64,000 bases of DNA, taken from positions 1 through 64,000 of the forward strand of contig CALWXF010000009.1 of the NCBI GenBank assembly GCA_944385445.1, written 5' to 3'. A program made the position numbers and the translations under genes. The stretch is from an uncultured Oscillospiraceae bacterium (GTDB taxonomy: Bacteria > Bacillota > Clostridia > Oscillospirales > Oscillospiraceae). Below, piece by piece: positions 55,671 through 63,860 of this stretch (its first letter is position 1; each line of letters opens with the position of its first letter). A model generated the notes under the pieces. The model did no database searches. It was not told where the DNA came from and saw only the letters and a list, made by a program, of their open reading frames with translations.

Positions 55671-56054
55671 ATGCAGACCAATGAAAAAATTCAAATTCAG
55701 CCCGAAGAAATCGTACCCACCGCAGAGAAGATGCGCCAGGCGGGGCGGCTGCTCATCATGATTCACGGACACATTGAGAAAGACGGCACACCCGTCATCA
55801 CCTACGACTACGACGACGGCCCCAACGTCTTGAGCTACGAGGTGCGGGGCCACGCCACCGTGCCCACCATCTCCCATATCTACGATGCCGCCGCCCAGTG
55901 GGCGGAGCGGGACGTGGCAGAACTTGTTCCCATCACCTTTGAGGGCCTGGATTGCAGCCAGCGGCTGTTTATGCCGGACAACCTGCTCAGCGGCGATGGA
56001 CAAATCACCGTCACCCCCATCGAGGTGTTGCGCAAGGAAAATCATCTGGAATAA
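55671..56054 (+). CDS. NuoC-like hydrogenase subunit (MbhK/EchD-type)
   Basis: A 127-residue soluble subunit of the complex I 30-kDa type. VRGHATVPTISHIYDAAAQWAERDVAELVPITFEG is the NuoC core followed by LFMPDNLL. It is the last gene of the operon, after hypE, whereas in Ech and Mbh operons it sits among the structural genes. Confidence 0.88.
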   Translation: MQTNEKIQIQPEEIVPTAEKMRQAGRLLIMIHGHIEKDGTPVITYDYDDGPNVLSYEVRGHATVPTISHIYDAAAQWAERDVAELVPITFEGLDCSQRLFMPDNLLSGDGQITVTPIEVLRKENHLE

Positions 56055-56060
56055 ACGAGC

Positions 56061-56102
56061 ATTCCCCCACATGGGCCGTTGGCCCATGTGGGGGAATCTT
56101 TT
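56061..56102 (+). terminator. terminator of the hydrogenase operon
   Basis: A perfect 17-bp stem (56061-56077 with 56081-56097) with a 3-base loop followed by C and four T. Confidence 0.95.
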
Positions 56103-56114
56103 CAATGCAGGATG

Positions 56115-58688
56115 TTAGCAGGTTGCGCCGCCCTTGACGGTCTTGTTCAGGATGGCCTCCTTGTTGATGGCCTGGTGGAGCAGCTTATCCTCCACATACT
56201 CCATGCCCAGACGATCAATGGTGTCAGCAAAGCGCTCGCCGGTGATGCCCTCGTCACGGAAGAACAGGATGGCACGCTCCACCACATCCAGAACCTCTTC
56301 CTCGCTGGTGAATATCTTGCTCAGGGGGTGACCATGGGCAACCTTCTTGCCCCAGCGGCCGCCCACATAGACCTTGTAGCCCTCGGTGTACTCCTCCAGA
56401 GCGCCGAAGGGGCACTTGCCCTTGCAGCGGCCGCAGTTGTTACACTCGTTGGGATCGATGATCACCTTGCCGTCCACAACCTTGGCCACCTTGATGGGGC
56501 AAGCGTTCTCCACCTGGCACACCTTACAGCCACGGCACTTGGACAGGTCCACCATGGGGACACGCTGACCCACGATACCCAGGTCGTTCAGGTCAGGCTT
56601 GACACAGTTGTTGGGACAGCCGCCCACAGCGATCTTGAACTTGTGGGGCAGGGTCACGGTGTGGTAGCCCAGGTAGAACCGCTCGTGGATCTTATCGCTG
56701 AGCCCGAAGGAATCCAGCAGGCCGTACTGGCAGGTGGTACCCTTACAGGCCACCACAGGACGCACCAGAGAGCCAGTGCCGCCGGTGAGCAGGCCACGCT
56801 CGTTGACAAAGTCGATGAGGGGCTGAATGTTCTCGTACTTCACGCCCTGAATCTCCAGGGTCAGACGGGTAGTCATGGTCACCTCGCCGCTGCCGAACTT
56901 CTCGGCGGCCTCGATGACGGTGCGGTGCTCGTCGGCAGTGATCTTACCGTTGCGGGTGATGATACGCACGTTGAACACGTCGGGGTAACGCTTGTCCTGG
57001 AGGCAGCCCAGACCCTTCACCCGCTTGATCTCAGCGGCGCTCAGAGCAGTGCCGGGCACAGAGATCTTCACGGTGTTGACGAAGGCGCCGCCCTCCAACA
57101 CACGGGTGTTGGTATAGCCCAGGGCCTTCAGACGGTTCTGGAGGAAGTAGCCACGCTTGCCCTTAGCGCACACCAGCAGCAGCTTGTCGTCCAGGTTGGT
57201 GCCCTCAATGGGGCCGTTGACGGTGGACAGGTTCACCCAAGCGGCGCCGGGCAGAGTGGCGGCGGGGTGAGCGTCCAGCACACGGTAGTCCTTGGCAGCG
57301 CCAGCGGCGTACTGGGCGGGAGTGAAGGTCTCGAAGGCGCCGGACATCTTGTTCTCCAGGATGTAGCAGGCCTGGACAAAGGGATGGATGGCGGTGGAGA
57401 AGGGAGGCGCATAGGCAAAGTCCAGGGTGTCGAAGTCGGCAACCTTGGCGCCCATGGCGATGCCGGTGACGGCGATGTCCACCATCTTGTCCACAGCGCC
57501 ACCGCCCTGCACCTGGATACCCAGCAGCTTGCCGGTGGTCTTGTCGGCGATGAGCTTGGTGACGAAGGAGGAGGCGTCGGCATAGTAGTGGGCCTTGTCG
57601 TCGGTGACGCAGGTCACGGTGACCACATCATAGCCCTCAGCCTTGGCCTGAGCCTCGGTGAGGCCGGTGCGGCCGGCGTTGAGGTCGTCGGCCAGACGGA
57701 CCACGCCGGTGCCCATGCAGCCCAGGTAGGGGGAGTCGGTACCGGTGAGATTCTTGGCCAGGCAGCGGCCGGTGATGTTGGCGGTGGAGCCCATGGCGGA
57801 CCACTGGCCCTTGCCGGTGATGAGGTTATGCACCATGGCGCAGTCGCCCACGGCGTACACATCATTGAGGTTGGTGCGCTGGTGGTCGTCCACCACGATG
57901 GTACCCTTCACCATCTCCAGGCCGGACTCATTGAGGAACCCGGTGGCAGGACGGATGCCGATGGCCAGTACCACCACGTCGGCGGGCAGCACGCCGGCGC
58001 TGGTATCCACGCCAGTGGCCTTCTCGGTGCCCACAATGCCCTTGAGGGCGGTGCCGGTGCGCACCCGCATACCCTTACCCTGGAGCTTGCGGCGGACGTA
58101 GTCGGCCACCTCAGCGTCAAAGATGTTGGGCATCAGCTGGTCAGCCATGTCCACCACGGTGACGTTCAGGCCCTTGGCCATGAGGTTCTCGGCGATCTCC
58201 AGGCCGATGAAGCCGCCGCCCACCACCACAGCGTTGCGGCAGTGGTTGTCGTCCACGTAAGCACGCAGACCGATGGCGTCGTCGGGGGTACGCATGGTGT
58301 ACACGCCCTTCAGGTTCACGCCCTCCACGGGGGGCACAAAGGGCTCAGCGCCCACGGCCACCACCAGCTTGTCATAGCTGACGGTGTTGGCCTCACCGCT
58401 CACCACGTTGCGCACGGTGACGGTCTTGGCGTTGGCGTCCACGGAGGTGGCCTCCATACCGGTGACCACGTCCACCCCGGTCAGGCCCTTGTACTTGGCG
58501 GGGGTGTTGACGATCAGCTCGTCCCGGGTCTCAATGCTGCCGCCCACATAGTAGGGCAGGCCGCACCCGGCGTAGGAAATGTCCTGGCTCTTGGTGTAGA
58601 TGGTGACGTTGGCGTCCCGGTTCTCACGCTTGAGCTTAGCGGCGGTCTTGGTGCCTGCGGCAACGCCGCCGATGACGATCACGTTCAT
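56115..58688 (-). CDS. multi-domain FAD oxidoreductase: CoA-disulfide-reductase-like, rhodanese, siroheme/4Fe-4S
   Basis: The 857-residue protein fuses four modules. Residues 1-450 are an NADH oxidase/CoA-disulfide reductase-type flavoprotein (VIVIGGVAAGTKTA; redox Cys42 in SYAGCGLPYYVGG; VVVGGGFIGLE). About 460-550 is rhodanese-like with LLVCAKGKRGYFLQNRL. About 560-730 is a nitrite/sulfite reductase half-domain with CKGTTCQYG and GGCPNNC, the siroheme/4Fe-4S ligands. A ferredoxin insert follows (CRGCKVCQVENACP, CNNCGRCKGKCP). This points to NADH-driven reduction of a sulfur species such as sulfite or a persulfide. It is divergent from a LysR regulator. AAAGGAGAGGGAG precedes the ATG. Confidence 0.92.
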   Translation of the reverse strand: MNVIVIGGVAAGTKTAAKLKRENRDANVTIYTKSQDISYAGCGLPYYVGGSIETRDELIVNTPAKYKGLTGVDVVTGMEATSVDANAKTVTVRNVVSGEANTVSYDKLVVAVGAEPFVPPVEGVNLKGVYTMRTPDDAIGLRAYVDDNHCRNAVVVGGGFIGLEIAENLMAKGLNVTVVDMADQLMPNIFDAEVADYVRRKLQGKGMRVRTGTALKGIVGTEKATGVDTSAGVLPADVVVLAIGIRPATGFLNESGLEMVKGTIVVDDHQRTNLNDVYAVGDCAMVHNLITGKGQWSAMGSTANITGRCLAKNLTGTDSPYLGCMGTGVVRLADDLNAGRTGLTEAQAKAEGYDVVTVTCVTDDKAHYYADASSFVTKLIADKTTGKLLGIQVQGGGAVDKMVDIAVTGIAMGAKVADFDTLDFAYAPPFSTAIHPFVQACYILENKMSGAFETFTPAQYAAGAAKDYRVLDAHPAATLPGAAWVNLSTVNGPIEGTNLDDKLLLVCAKGKRGYFLQNRLKALGYTNTRVLEGGAFVNTVKISVPGTALSAAEIKRVKGLGCLQDKRYPDVFNVRIITRNGKITADEHRTVIEAAEKFGSGEVTMTTRLTLEIQGVKYENIQPLIDFVNERGLLTGGTGSLVRPVVACKGTTCQYGLLDSFGLSDKIHERFYLGYHTVTLPHKFKIAVGGCPNNCVKPDLNDLGIVGQRVPMVDLSKCRGCKVCQVENACPIKVAKVVDGKVIIDPNECNNCGRCKGKCPFGALEEYTEGYKVYVGGRWGKKVAHGHPLSKIFTSEEEVLDVVERAILFFRDEGITGERFADTIDRLGMEYVEDKLLHQAINKEAILNKTVKGGATC

Positions 58689-58730
58689 ATCTCCCTCTCC
58701 TTTGTTAATTTTTTCGCAGAATTAAGCGTG

Positions 58731-58799
58731 TTGATTATACCATACCTTCGATGATATAATTGATTCGACTTCATTATACAACGATTCAAATTCTGAATC
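58731..58799. promoter_or_regulatory. divergent control region with overlapping promoters and LysR-type palindrome
   Basis: Plus-strand TTGATT (58731-58736) and TATAAT (58755-58760) are 18 bases apart. Two minus-strand TATAAT boxes lie at 58734-58739 and 58773-58778. GATTCA-N5-TGAATC (58783-58799) is a perfect inverted repeat of the T-N11-A type bound by LysR proteins. Confidence 0.6.
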
Positions 58800-58819
58800 A
58801 CCTACCATAGAACTGGGGT

Positions 58820-59677
58820 ATGCCTATGTTAGACTATCGAATGGAAACCTTCCTCATCCTGTGTGAGGAGAGGAATTACCGCAAAACCGCCCAAATTCTG
58901 CATCTTTCTCAGCCTGCCGTCACCCATCACATTCAATTTCTGGAGCGTGAGTACGGGTGCAGCCTGTTTACCTACGCTGGGCGGCAGCTGATTCAGACCC
59001 CCCAGGGGCGGGCGTTGGAGGAGTATGCCCGCTCGGTGAAGCACAACGACCTGGAAGTACGGCGCAAACTCTCCAATCAGCATGTGCTGGAGTTGAAGGT
59101 GGGGGCCACCAAGACCATCGGGGATTACGTCATCAACCACCGGGTCAACCGCTTCCTCACCAGCCAGGACCACGCCCTCACCTTCATTGTGGACAACACG
59201 GAACACCTCCTCCAGATGCTGGACGACGGCCAACTGGACTTTGCGGTGGTGGAGGGGTACTTCAGCAAGACCCACTTTGCCTGGCAGCTGTTCCGCCAGG
59301 AGCCCTTTGTGGGCATCTGCCACAAAGATCACCCCTTCTGTGGCCGCAAGGTGGGACTGCCCGAGCTGCTCACCGCCACCATCATCCACCGGGAGGCGGG
59401 CTCCGGCACCCGGGCCATTCTGGAACAGAAGCTCAAGGGCTACAACGAGTCTCTGGAGCGGTTTGACCGCCACATCTGCATCAGCTCCTTTAAGCTGATT
59501 TTGGATGCAGTGAAGCAAAACCTGGGGGTCAGCTTCGTCTATGAGGCCTTGGCGGACAGCGACCCCCAGCTGGGCAAGTTCTGGATGGAGGGAGACCCCA
59601 TTATCCGGGAATTTAACATTGTATACTTAAAAAATACCGACCCACAGGAGAAAATCCGGCTGTTTCTCCAGGGGTAA
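58820..59677 (+). CDS. LysR-family transcriptional regulator
   Basis: A 285-residue regulator with an N-terminal winged helix (METFLILCEERNYRKTAQILHLSQPAVTHHIQFLEREYGCSLF) and a two-lobed effector-binding domain from about residue 90 (LKVGATKTIGDYVI, DFAVVEGYFSKTHF). It probably controls the divergent oxidoreductase gene in response to a small ligand, perhaps a sulfur compound; that is inference from position. Start at 58820 or the ATG two codons later. Confidence 0.93.
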   Translation: MPMLDYRMETFLILCEERNYRKTAQILHLSQPAVTHHIQFLEREYGCSLFTYAGRQLIQTPQGRALEEYARSVKHNDLEVRRKLSNQHVLELKVGATKTIGDYVINHRVNRFLTSQDHALTFIVDNTEHLLQMLDDGQLDFAVVEGYFSKTHFAWQLFRQEPFVGICHKDHPFCGRKVGLPELLTATIIHREAGSGTRAILEQKLKGYNESLERFDRHICISSFKLILDAVKQNLGVSFVYEALADSDPQLGKFWMEGDPIIREFNIVYLKNTDPQEKIRLFLQG

Positions 59678-59681
59678 ACCC

Positions 59682-59709
59682 AAGAGCTGTCGCAGATGCG
59701 GCAGCTCTT
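59682..59709 (+). terminator. probable terminator of the LysR gene
   Basis: AAGAGCTG (59682) pairs with CAGCTCTT (to 59709) with an inner CGC/GCG stem; T-rich sequence follows a few bases on. Confidence 0.65.
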
Positions 59710-59718
59710 ACTTTCATA

Positions 59719-59747
59719 TTGACTTTAATTTTATTAAAGTATATAAT
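59719..59747 (+). promoter_or_regulatory. promoter of the DUF2089 operon with palindromic operator
   Basis: TTGACT (59719-59724), a 17-base spacer and TATAAT (59742-59747). The spacer holds a perfect palindrome CTTTAAT-TTT-ATTAAAG (59723-59739); a half-site ATTAAAG recurs at 59755-59761. Confidence 0.75.
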
Positions 59748-59778
59748 CAATATTATTAAAGAAAGGAGGGTATGCCTC

Positions 59779-60078
59779 GTGGCTTTGGACATCATGCCCG
59801 AGTGGATGGCCAATCTGGAGGAGGAAGACCTGGTGTTTATCAAAAAGTTTCTCCTCTCCTCCGGGTCTTTGAAGGAGATGGCCCGTCAATATGGGGTGAC
59901 CTACCCCACAGTTCGGCTGCGTCTGGACCGACTGATTCAGAAAATCCAACTCAGCGACCAAGTGGAGGGCGAGCCGTACATCGCCCTCATCAAGCGGCTG
60001 GCCCTCCAGGATAAGCTGGACTTTGACACTGCCAAGCTGCTCATCACCCAGTACAAAAAACAACAAGGAGGACCATGA
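59779..60078 (+). CDS. DUF2089-family DNA-binding-like protein
   Basis: A 99-residue protein starting at GTG behind AAAGGAGGG. EEDLVFIKKFLLSSGSLKEMARQYGVTYPTVRLRLDRLIQKI is a helix-turn-helix like that of DUF2089 proteins; the zinc-ribbon part of longer members is absent. The second half is helical. With the palindromic operator over its promoter, it may repress itself. It overlaps nothing and is followed at once by a membrane protein gene. Confidence 0.85.
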   Translation: MALDIMPEWMANLEEEDLVFIKKFLLSSGSLKEMARQYGVTYPTVRLRLDRLIQKIQLSDQVEGEPYIALIKRLALQDKLDFDTAKLLITQYKKQQGGP

Positions 60079-60079
60079 T

Positions 60080-60418
60080 ATGTTCAATCCCATAAACGCC
60101 CTCATCACCCTTGCCCTGCTGGTGGGCATCGTTCTTCTGCAAATCTTTCTCTCCCGCCGGGAGAGCCGCTGGCCGGGGCTGGTGTTGCCCAGCCTCACCT
60201 TTCTCTTTAGCCTGTGCGTCACCTTTGGGGCCGCCCTATACGCCTATATTCCCACGGAGCATCAGAGCTTTGGTGACATTCTCGTCCCCACCCTCCTGCT
60301 GTTTTTGATGTACAACATTCCCACCTTGGTGCTGTTGGGCATCTACTTCGCCTGTCGGGAGAAGTACAGCCGGAAAAAACAGCTGGACAAGATGAACATT
60401 CAAGACCTGGACGGTTGA
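60080..60418 (+). CDS. small membrane protein of the DUF2089 operon
   Basis: A 112-residue protein with three hydrophobic helices (about 6-22, 32-55, 66-90) and a Lys-rich C-terminus (CREKYSRKKQLDKMNIQD). It is one base from the DUF2089 stop, behind AAGGAGG, so the two are co-transcribed. The family is not recognised. The pairing suggests a membrane component whose expression the DUF2089 protein sets. Confidence 0.78.
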   Translation: MFNPINALITLALLVGIVLLQIFLSRRESRWPGLVLPSLTFLFSLCVTFGAALYAYIPTEHQSFGDILVPTLLLFLMYNIPTLVLLGIYFACREKYSRKKQLDKMNIQDLDG

Positions 60419-60495
60419 CGGCCCCCGCAGAATGGGATACACTGGACTTGAATCTGAGGGGCAACCGCCCCCACCCAGGAAAGGAGTGTCTCCCC

Positions 60496-60825
60496 ATGAG
60501 AAAGCAATGGTTGATGGGCCTGGCCCTGAGTTTGGTTCTTCTGGCTGGCTGTTCTGCCTCCAACGTGGTCAAGACCTATGAGAGCGGCCAGGACAGTGTG
60601 ATGGTCACCTACCAGGAGCTGAAAGACGGCACCTGGAAGTGTGAGGACACCGTGTACCAGTACCGTCTGGAGCTCACCGGACGGGAGCGCCTTGCCGTGG
60701 AGGATTCCACCTTTGTGGTTCTGAGCCAGCGGGAGGACGTCACCTTCCAGGAGGTCTCTCAGGCAATGACGAGTAGTGTGGTCTCCCTTGACCCAGGGGA
60801 TTATATCCTGGTGGAAATGAATTGA
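60496..60825 (+). CDS. small lipoprotein of unknown function
   Basis: A 109-residue protein with a type II signal peptide: basic start MRKQWLMG, hydrophobic core and lipobox LLAGC with Cys19. The mature part is a small beta-rich domain (SGQDSVMVTYQELKDGTWKCEDTVYQYRLEL) with no family I can name. AAGGAGTG precedes the ATG. It may be read from the DUF2089 promoter. Confidence 0.8.
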   Translation: MRKQWLMGLALSLVLLAGCSASNVVKTYESGQDSVMVTYQELKDGTWKCEDTVYQYRLELTGRERLAVEDSTFVVLSQREDVTFQEVSQAMTSSVVSLDPGDYILVEMN

Positions 60826-60851
60826 GGGGATGGCAATAGCTAGTTTCACTT

Positions 60852-60898
60852 AAAATGCTTCAGAGCAAGGGAAGATTCCCTTGCTCTGAAGCATTTTA
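60852..60898. terminator. bidirectional terminator
   Basis: A near-perfect stem of more than 20 bp (60852-60873 with about 60876-60897) between the lipoprotein gene and the converging membrane-protein gene. Confidence 0.93.
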
Positions 60899-60902
60899 CT
60901 AT

Positions 60903-61670
60903 TTATTTCGTGTCTATATGACCATTGGAAGTGTGAATTCTACCATTGGGTTCTGTCGTACTCTCATATACTATAACAGGAGTATTTAGAGGAATATTAT
61001 TTATCTTTAGCCGCTTAATTTGAGAATAGATTCCTAATGCCATAAATACTACCATTGATATGAGCATCCATTCGTCAGTTAGCTCTACCTTGAAAAAAGC
61101 AAATATCATGTCTATGGGATCTAGTAGATATCCATAGTCCCCCGTTGTAGCAAACATCAGTCGATTCATCCATTCAGAAATAACTGATGCAATTTCGCTC
61201 GCACCAATAAACGACCCCCCTAGTACAAAGGCGCTCACACTTACCTTTGTCCATGCCATTAAAAACAAACCTACGACTGTTCCTCCTATTAACGGCAACG
61301 TAATCGTGGTATGAATATCCATCAGCCCTTCTTTGGCCAGCACTGTTGTAAGCATAATCAGTAATTTACAACTTACTAAAAACCCGAGTACAAACCGATT
61401 TACCGAAAAAACAGTATAGGTAAGTACAGGCATAACCAATACTCCCACTACTACACAAGTTAATGCACCAGCTTCTCCTAGCATATCTCCGAACATAAAC
61501 GCTGAAAGGATGCCCAATACAAATCCCCATCCGATTGCAGTAGTTGTTAATAATCCTTTTCTCCATTTAAGAGCTCCAAAACACAATCCCGCACCAATTG
61601 TAGCTTGAATTATTTCTGTCACGATTTGATATACTACGAGATTTTCTAACACCATCTCCACAAATTCCAT
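60903..61670 (-). CDS. AT-rich polytopic membrane protein of unknown function
   Basis: This 255-residue protein has about seven hydrophobic helices (GAGLCFGALKWRKGLL, AIGWGFVLGILSAFMFGDMLG, ALTCVVVGVLVMPVLTYTVFSV, and others) and a soluble C-terminal end. ATG of MEFVEMVLEN follows AAAGGAGGG. The base composition is strikingly AT-rich with A/T third positions, unlike neighbouring genes, which suggests recent transfer. No family recognised. Confidence 0.78.
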   Translation of the reverse strand: MEFVEMVLENLVVYQIVTEIIQATIGAGLCFGALKWRKGLLTTTAIGWGFVLGILSAFMFGDMLGEAGALTCVVVGVLVMPVLTYTVFSVNRFVLGFLVSCKLLIMLTTVLAKEGLMDIHTTITLPLIGGTVVGLFLMAWTKVSVSAFVLGGSFIGASEIASVISEWMNRLMFATTGDYGYLLDPIDMIFAFFKVELTDEWMLISMVVFMALGIYSQIKRLKINNIPLNTPVIVYESTTEPNGRIHTSNGHIDTK

Positions 61671-61792
61671 TCTTTTCCCTCCTTTTTGCATTTCGAAATC
61701 TGTTTTCAAGCTTATGATATATCAAAATACCACATAATATATATTCTGTCAATATTATACAGATATTGTTGTTTGTTGCTAGCGAATTTAGC

Positions 61793-61835
61793 AAATCGCG
61801 GGAAATTGTTTTTCAACAATTTCCCGCGATTTCTA
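61793..61835. terminator. hairpin after the MFS gene
   Basis: A perfect 18-bp stem (61793-61810 with 61815-61832) with a TTTC loop; T tracts are weak on both sides. Confidence 0.75.
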
Positions 61836-61849
61836 CAATATTCTACTTC

Positions 61850-63115
61850 TTATAAATCTCGATTATACAATTTTGACACGTGCTTGCGCCCTCCCACCAT
61901 AAACAGCAGGATGGCCGCCACGTCGGCGGCCTCCAGCAGGAGGATGACGTGGCGCTCGTCCATGCCCTCGGCCAGCGTTCCGGCCAGGAGGGTGCCCGCC
62001 ACGCCGCCCAGGGAGCACAGCATCTGGAAGGCGCCGTTGAACCGGGCCCGTTTCGTATCCGGCACATAGGACTGGGTGGCCGCAATGCGGATGTTGTAGC
62101 TGGTGACCCCCAGCACTCCGGTGATGAAAAAGGCCAGAGCCATGAGGGGGATGGGCAGATACAGCTCAATGGCCGCATTCAATCCCACCACAAAGTACAC
62201 GCACAGGGCAATGCGGAACTTCAAGTGGGTGGGAAAATGCACCTTGTAGTGGATGAGGCCGCCAATCAGCCGCCCGATCACCGCAGCGTTGGAGACAATG
62301 GCGTACAGGGTCACCGCCGCCACCGGCCACATGATATACAGGTAGGCGTGGCTGCGGAAAAAGGGCAGGTGCAGGGTGCCGCCGCCGCTTCCGGCGAAGT
62401 TGCTCACGGTGAAGTACAGCGTCACCGCCAGAAGCCCCTTCTCGGAGAGGATGTAGGACATGCCCTCCTTGAAGTCCACGCCGAACTGCCGCAGAGGGTT
62501 CTGACTCTGCACGGGGGCAGCCTTGTCCATGTGGGTCTCCTGGTAGCGGATGGTGCGCTCAAAGCAGGCGGCAACGAAGAAACTCACCGCATCAATGGCC
62601 AGCAGGGGTAGAATGCTGCCCATGCTGTCATAGATCAGGGCCGCCAGCGGGGCGGTCATGGCCGCCAAGGGCCAGAGCAAACTGGAAATGGAATAGGCCT
62701 TGGAGAAGTTCCCTTCCGTGATAAGGTTGGGATAGAAACTGTCATAGGCCACGGAATACACGCTGTTAATGGCGCCTGTGATGAGGCAGAAGGCCAGCAG
62801 CACCAGGTAGTTAAACCAGCCCTGACTCATGAGCAGGAACATCAACAGGTAGAGAAAGGCGGACAAGAAGTCCAGCCGATAAATCACTTTTTTCCGGCTC
62901 ATCCGGTCCAGGTAGGGCCCCGCCAACAGGGGGACCACCAGCACCGGGAGCTGGAAACCGATGTTGAAAATTGCGTATAAAAGGGTGGACCCGGTATAGT
63001 CCAGCACCATGATACTCATGGCAAAGCCGGACAAGGTACTGCCCACCATAGACACCACACTGCCCAATGTGATGATGGTGAAGTCCCGGGTCCACAACGT
63101 AGACGGGGTACTCAA
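61850..63115 (-). CDS. MFS transporter
   Basis: A 421-residue major facilitator with about 12 helices and the cytoplasmic GPYLDRMSRKKVIY loop (motif A-like) between helices 2 and 3. The start is a TTG (MSTPSTLWTRDFTIITLGS) placed 6 bases after AGAGGAG; longer in-frame sequence upstream overlaps the divergent gene and lacks a ribosome binding site. The C-terminal half includes AATQSYVPDTKRARFNGAFQ, typical of efflux-type MFS proteins. Substrate unknown. Confidence 0.88.
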   Translation of the reverse strand: MSTPSTLWTRDFTIITLGSVVSMVGSTLSGFAMSIMVLDYTGSTLLYAIFNIGFQLPVLVVPLLAGPYLDRMSRKKVIYRLDFLSAFLYLLMFLLMSQGWFNYLVLLAFCLITGAINSVYSVAYDSFYPNLITEGNFSKAYSISSLLWPLAAMTAPLAALIYDSMGSILPLLAIDAVSFFVAACFERTIRYQETHMDKAAPVQSQNPLRQFGVDFKEGMSYILSEKGLLAVTLYFTVSNFAGSGGGTLHLPFFRSHAYLYIMWPVAAVTLYAIVSNAAVIGRLIGGLIHYKVHFPTHLKFRIALCVYFVVGLNAAIELYLPIPLMALAFFITGVLGVTSYNIRIAATQSYVPDTKRARFNGAFQMLCSLGGVAGTLLAGTLAEGMDERHVILLLEAADVAAILLFMVGGRKHVSKLYNRDL

Positions 63116-63143
63116 AACTCTCCTCTCTCGCAGAACAATACGA

Positions 63144-63172
63144 TTGGAAAACGCCTCAATGCGTGGTATACT
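63144..63172 (+). promoter_or_regulatory. promoter of the TIGR01906 gene
   Basis: TTGGAA (63144-63149), a 17-base spacer and TATACT (63167-63172). Confidence 0.75.
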
Positions 63173-63203
63173 GTCAGGGAATCCACCAAGGAGGGGTTCT
63201 CCC

Positions 63204-63860
63204 ATGAAACGAAGTAAAATCCTCACTCTCTTGTGGGCGGTGCTGGCGGCTGTGGTGCTGCTCACCGGAGCCATTGCCGCCCCTATTTTGTGCCGCTCCT
63301 TCTACTATGCCCACATCGACGCGCTGGACCTCACCGAGCAGATCGGACTATCTGAGACCGAAATCCGCCGGGCCTATAACGAGATGATGGACTACTGTAT
63401 CGGCGGCGACACCTTTTCCACCGGCATCCTCCCCCATTCCCAGGAAGGGGCCAGCCACTTTGCCGACGTGCGGGGCCTGTTTTTGCTGGACCTGGGATTG
63501 TTGGCTGGGAGTGTGGCGGCGTGTGTGGTGCTCTTCGTCCTCACCCGCCTTCTAAAACGCCGGTGTGCGCCCATTTTGGGCCGTGGGCCCGGATTCTGGG
63601 CGGGGGCCGGGCTTGGGGTCAGCTTCGCCGTGATCGGCGGCCTGGCCGCCCTGGACTTTGACCGGGCCTTTGTGGTCTTTCACCACCTGTTCTTCCCCGG
63701 CAAAGACAACTGGCTCTTCAACCCCAATACCGACCCTATTATCTTCATTCTTCCCCAGGTGTTTTTCCGCAACTGTGCCCTTTTGATTTTAGGGCTGTTG
63801 CTGGTGGGATGTATTGTGATGATTGTATGGGATTTCGTCAGGCCAAAGGCACGGCCTTGA
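63204..63860 (+). CDS. TIGR01906/DUF1461-family integral membrane protein
   Basis: This 218-residue protein has four helices: an N-terminal signal-anchor, two central and one C-terminal. The outer loop has RRAYNEMMDYCIGG, and HHLFFPGKDNWLFNPNTDPIIFILPQVFF is the family signature. Function unknown. AAGGAGGGG precedes the ATG. Its 3' end overlaps the converging gene by 23 bases. Confidence 0.9.
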   Translation: MKRSKILTLLWAVLAAVVLLTGAIAAPILCRSFYYAHIDALDLTEQIGLSETEIRRAYNEMMDYCIGGDTFSTGILPHSQEGASHFADVRGLFLLDLGLLAGSVAACVVLFVLTRLLKRRCAPILGRGPGFWAGAGLGVSFAVIGGLAALDFDRAFVVFHHLFFPGKDNWLFNPNTDPIIFILPQVFFRNCALLILGLLLVGCIVMIVWDFVRPKARP

